Source: Sphingobium sp. SYK-6
GTDB taxonomy: Bacteria; Pseudomonadota; Alphaproteobacteria; Sphingomonadales; Sphingomonadaceae
Direction: 5' to 3'
Assembly (NCBI RefSeq): GCF_000283515.1
Contig: NC_015976.1
Location: forward strand, 2,388,501-2,452,500
DNA: 64,000 nt
Both the position numbers and the translations under genes were made by a program. Within the stretch, counting starts at the first letter, position 1. Each line of letters begins with the position of its first letter. The notes beneath the pieces are model-generated. The model had not been told where the DNA came from, did not search any database, and worked only from the letters and a program-made list of their open reading frames with translations. Shown here one piece after another: positions 62,900-64,000 of the stretch.

Positions 62900-63247
62900 A
62901 TGATCGACGACAACCGTCCCGTCTATCTGCGTTTGCGTGATGTCATCGCCGCAGCCATCCTCGAGGGGCGCTATGGAGATGGCGATATCCTCCCCTCCGT
63001 GCGCGCCTTCGCCGCCCAGCAAGGCGCTAATCCACTCACCGTCGCCAAGGCTTATCAGAGCTTTCAGGATGACGGCCTGGTGCAGGTGAAGCGCGGCGTC
63101 GGCATGTTCGTATCCCCCGGTGCCTCGCGCAAGTTACGGGCCATGGAGCGCGAACGGTTCTTTTCCTCGGTCTGGCCCCCGGTCGTGGAGCAGATGAATC
63201 GCATCGGCATCACGCTGGACGAGCTGACGGACCGGACCGAAGCCTGA
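62900..63247 (+). CDS. GntR-family (YtrA-like) transcriptional regulator
   Basis: A 115-residue regulator with only a GntR winged helix (PVYLRLRDVIAAAILEGRYG; LPSVRAFAAQQGANPLTVAKAYQSF; LVQVKRGVGMFV) and a short C-terminal helix for dimerisation, like the YtrA subgroup. YtrA regulators usually control adjacent transporters, but none is visible here. Lies 85 bases after the nitroreductase gene. Confidence 0.85.
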   Translation: MIDDNRPVYLRLRDVIAAAILEGRYGDGDILPSVRAFAAQQGANPLTVAKAYQSFQDDGLVQVKRGVGMFVSPGASRKLRAMERERFFSSVWPPVVEQMNRIGITLDELTDRTEA

Positions 63248-63260
63248 GGCACGGCCTCCT

Positions 63261-64000
63261 TCAGCCCTGCAGATTATAGCTTTTCATCAGGTCGTAGAGC
63301 GTAGGCCGGCTCACGCCGAGCATGCGGGCAGCCCCCGAGATATTGCCATCGGCACGCGTGAGGGCACGGCGGATCGCCTGCTGGTCGGCGGCTTCACGCG
63401 CGGCTCGTAGATTGATGACGCCCTCGGCACCTTCCCCGTCGACGAGATCGAGATCGGCGGCGCTCACCAGCTTCCCGTCCGCCAGGATGACCGCGCGCTT
63501 CACGCGATTTTCCAGCTCGCGCACATTGCCCGGCCAGGCCCATTCGTCGATGGCGGCGATGGCATCCGCCGCGAGTCCCTTCACTTGCGGATTGAGTTCG
63601 CGAGCGTAGCGCGCCACGAAATGCCGGGCCAGCAGCACGGCATCCCCGGCGCGCTCCGCCAGCGCCGGAATGCGGATCACGATCTCGGCGAGGCGGTAAT
63701 AGAGATCCTCGCGAAATCGCCCGTCTGCGATCATCGCTTCGAGATTCTGATGCGTCGCGCACACGATGCGGCAGTCCACGGCGATGGGCTGGCGCCCGCC
63801 GAGCCGCTCGATCACCCGCTCCTGCAGGAAGCGCAGCAGCTTCACCTGGAGTGCGAGCGGAATGTCGCCCACTTCATCCAGGAACAGCGTGCCGCCCTCG
63901 GCCTGCTCGATCTTGCCCGCCACCGTCCGCACGGCCCCGGTGAAAGCGCCCTTCTCATGACCGAAGAGCTCGCTTTCCAGCAGCGTCTCGGGAATGGCGG
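63261..64000 (-). CDS. Sigma-54-dependent response regulator, C-terminal part (possibly PrsR)
   Basis: The gene continues past the window edge. Visible are the GAFTGA loop that contacts sigma-54, the Walker B-like [48 protein letters not shown] and the [16 protein letters not shown] segment of the AAA+ domain. A Fis-type helix-turn-helix ([21 protein letters not shown]) ends it. The final sequence resembles PEP-CTERM/exopolysaccharide regulators of the PrsR type, but the receiver domain is outside the window. Confidence 0.85.
   Translation of the reverse strand, partial: AIPETLLESELFGHEKGAFTGAVRTVAGKIEQAEGGTLFLDEVGDIPLALQVKLLRFLQERVIERLGGRQPIAVDCRIVCATHQNLEAMIADGRFREDLYYRLAEIVIRIPALAERAGDAVLLARHFVARYARELNPQVKGLAADAIAAIDEWAWPGNVRELENRVKRAVILADGKLVSAADLDLVDGEGAEGVINLRAAREAADQQAIRRALTRADGNISGAARMLGVSRPTLYDLMKSYNLQG

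Overview
The window is a high-GC alphaproteobacterial chromosome segment, most likely from a sphingomonad (Sphingomonadales). The support is a CcrM-type GANTC methyltransferase with GANTC-rich upstream DNA, an NDUFA12 complex I accessory subunit, a fused cysNC, the plsY-dprA-topA block, and a leucyl/phenylalanyl-tRNA transferase with an extended C-terminus. I cannot name a genus.

Bases 1 to about 26.8 kb are the right-hand part of a siphovirus-type prophage. Going rightward on the + strand it carries head genes (DUF2213 protease-scaffold, cement protein, major capsid, DUF4054 connector), neck and tail-completion genes, the tail tube, two tail-assembly chaperones joined by a -1 frameshift, the tape measure, the tail tip including a 1438-residue J-like fibre, an SGNH-hydrolase tail protein, a small winged-helix regulator, and a lysis cassette (endolysin, holin, two spanins). 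A leftward block of small accessory genes (zinc-rich proteins, a Lar-like protein, a J-domain protein) follows. It is headed by a divergent pair controlled from a palindrome-rich operator next to a ribbon-helix-helix gene. Portal, terminase, integrase and replication genes are not in the window.

The most interesting signal is a bipartite element repeated five times on the + strand of the prophage, each time at the head of a structural sub-operon. A 14-base box (GACGACGGTAAWCC) is followed at fixed spacing by a TANNNT -10 hexamer. Three of the five downstream genes have no Shine-Dalgarno sequence and begin within a base of the predicted transcription start, so they look leaderless. The two genes with longer leaders do have Shine-Dalgarno sequences. 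This looks like a phage-specific activated promoter family. The PhoB-like winged-helix protein encoded in the last of these operons is a candidate activator.

A tRNA-Thr at 26.9 kb separates the prophage from a short, less GC-rich island with a family 2 glycosyltransferase, a DUF5672 protein and a phytanoyl-CoA dioxygenase-like protein, then an IS3-family insertion. From 32.5 kb on the content is core chromosome: cysD-cysNC-cysQ (sulfate activation), topA, plsY-dprA, an exported beta-propeller/amidohydrolase, a ParA-like ATPase, a GGDEF-EAL protein, a fatty acyl-AMP ligase, recX, DUF192/NDUFA12/DUF2155 genes, aat, tRNA-Trp-secE-nusG, ccrM, a TMEM165-family Mn exporter behind a yybP-ykoY riboswitch, glmM-DUF1272-thiD-rnhB, a POT transporter, a nitroreductase, a GntR regulator and the end of a sigma-54 activator.

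Points of note in the core region are seven GANTC sites packed into 153 bases upstream of ccrM, a ThiD-VOC fusion, and a 208-base antisense overlap between aat and the DUF2155 gene.
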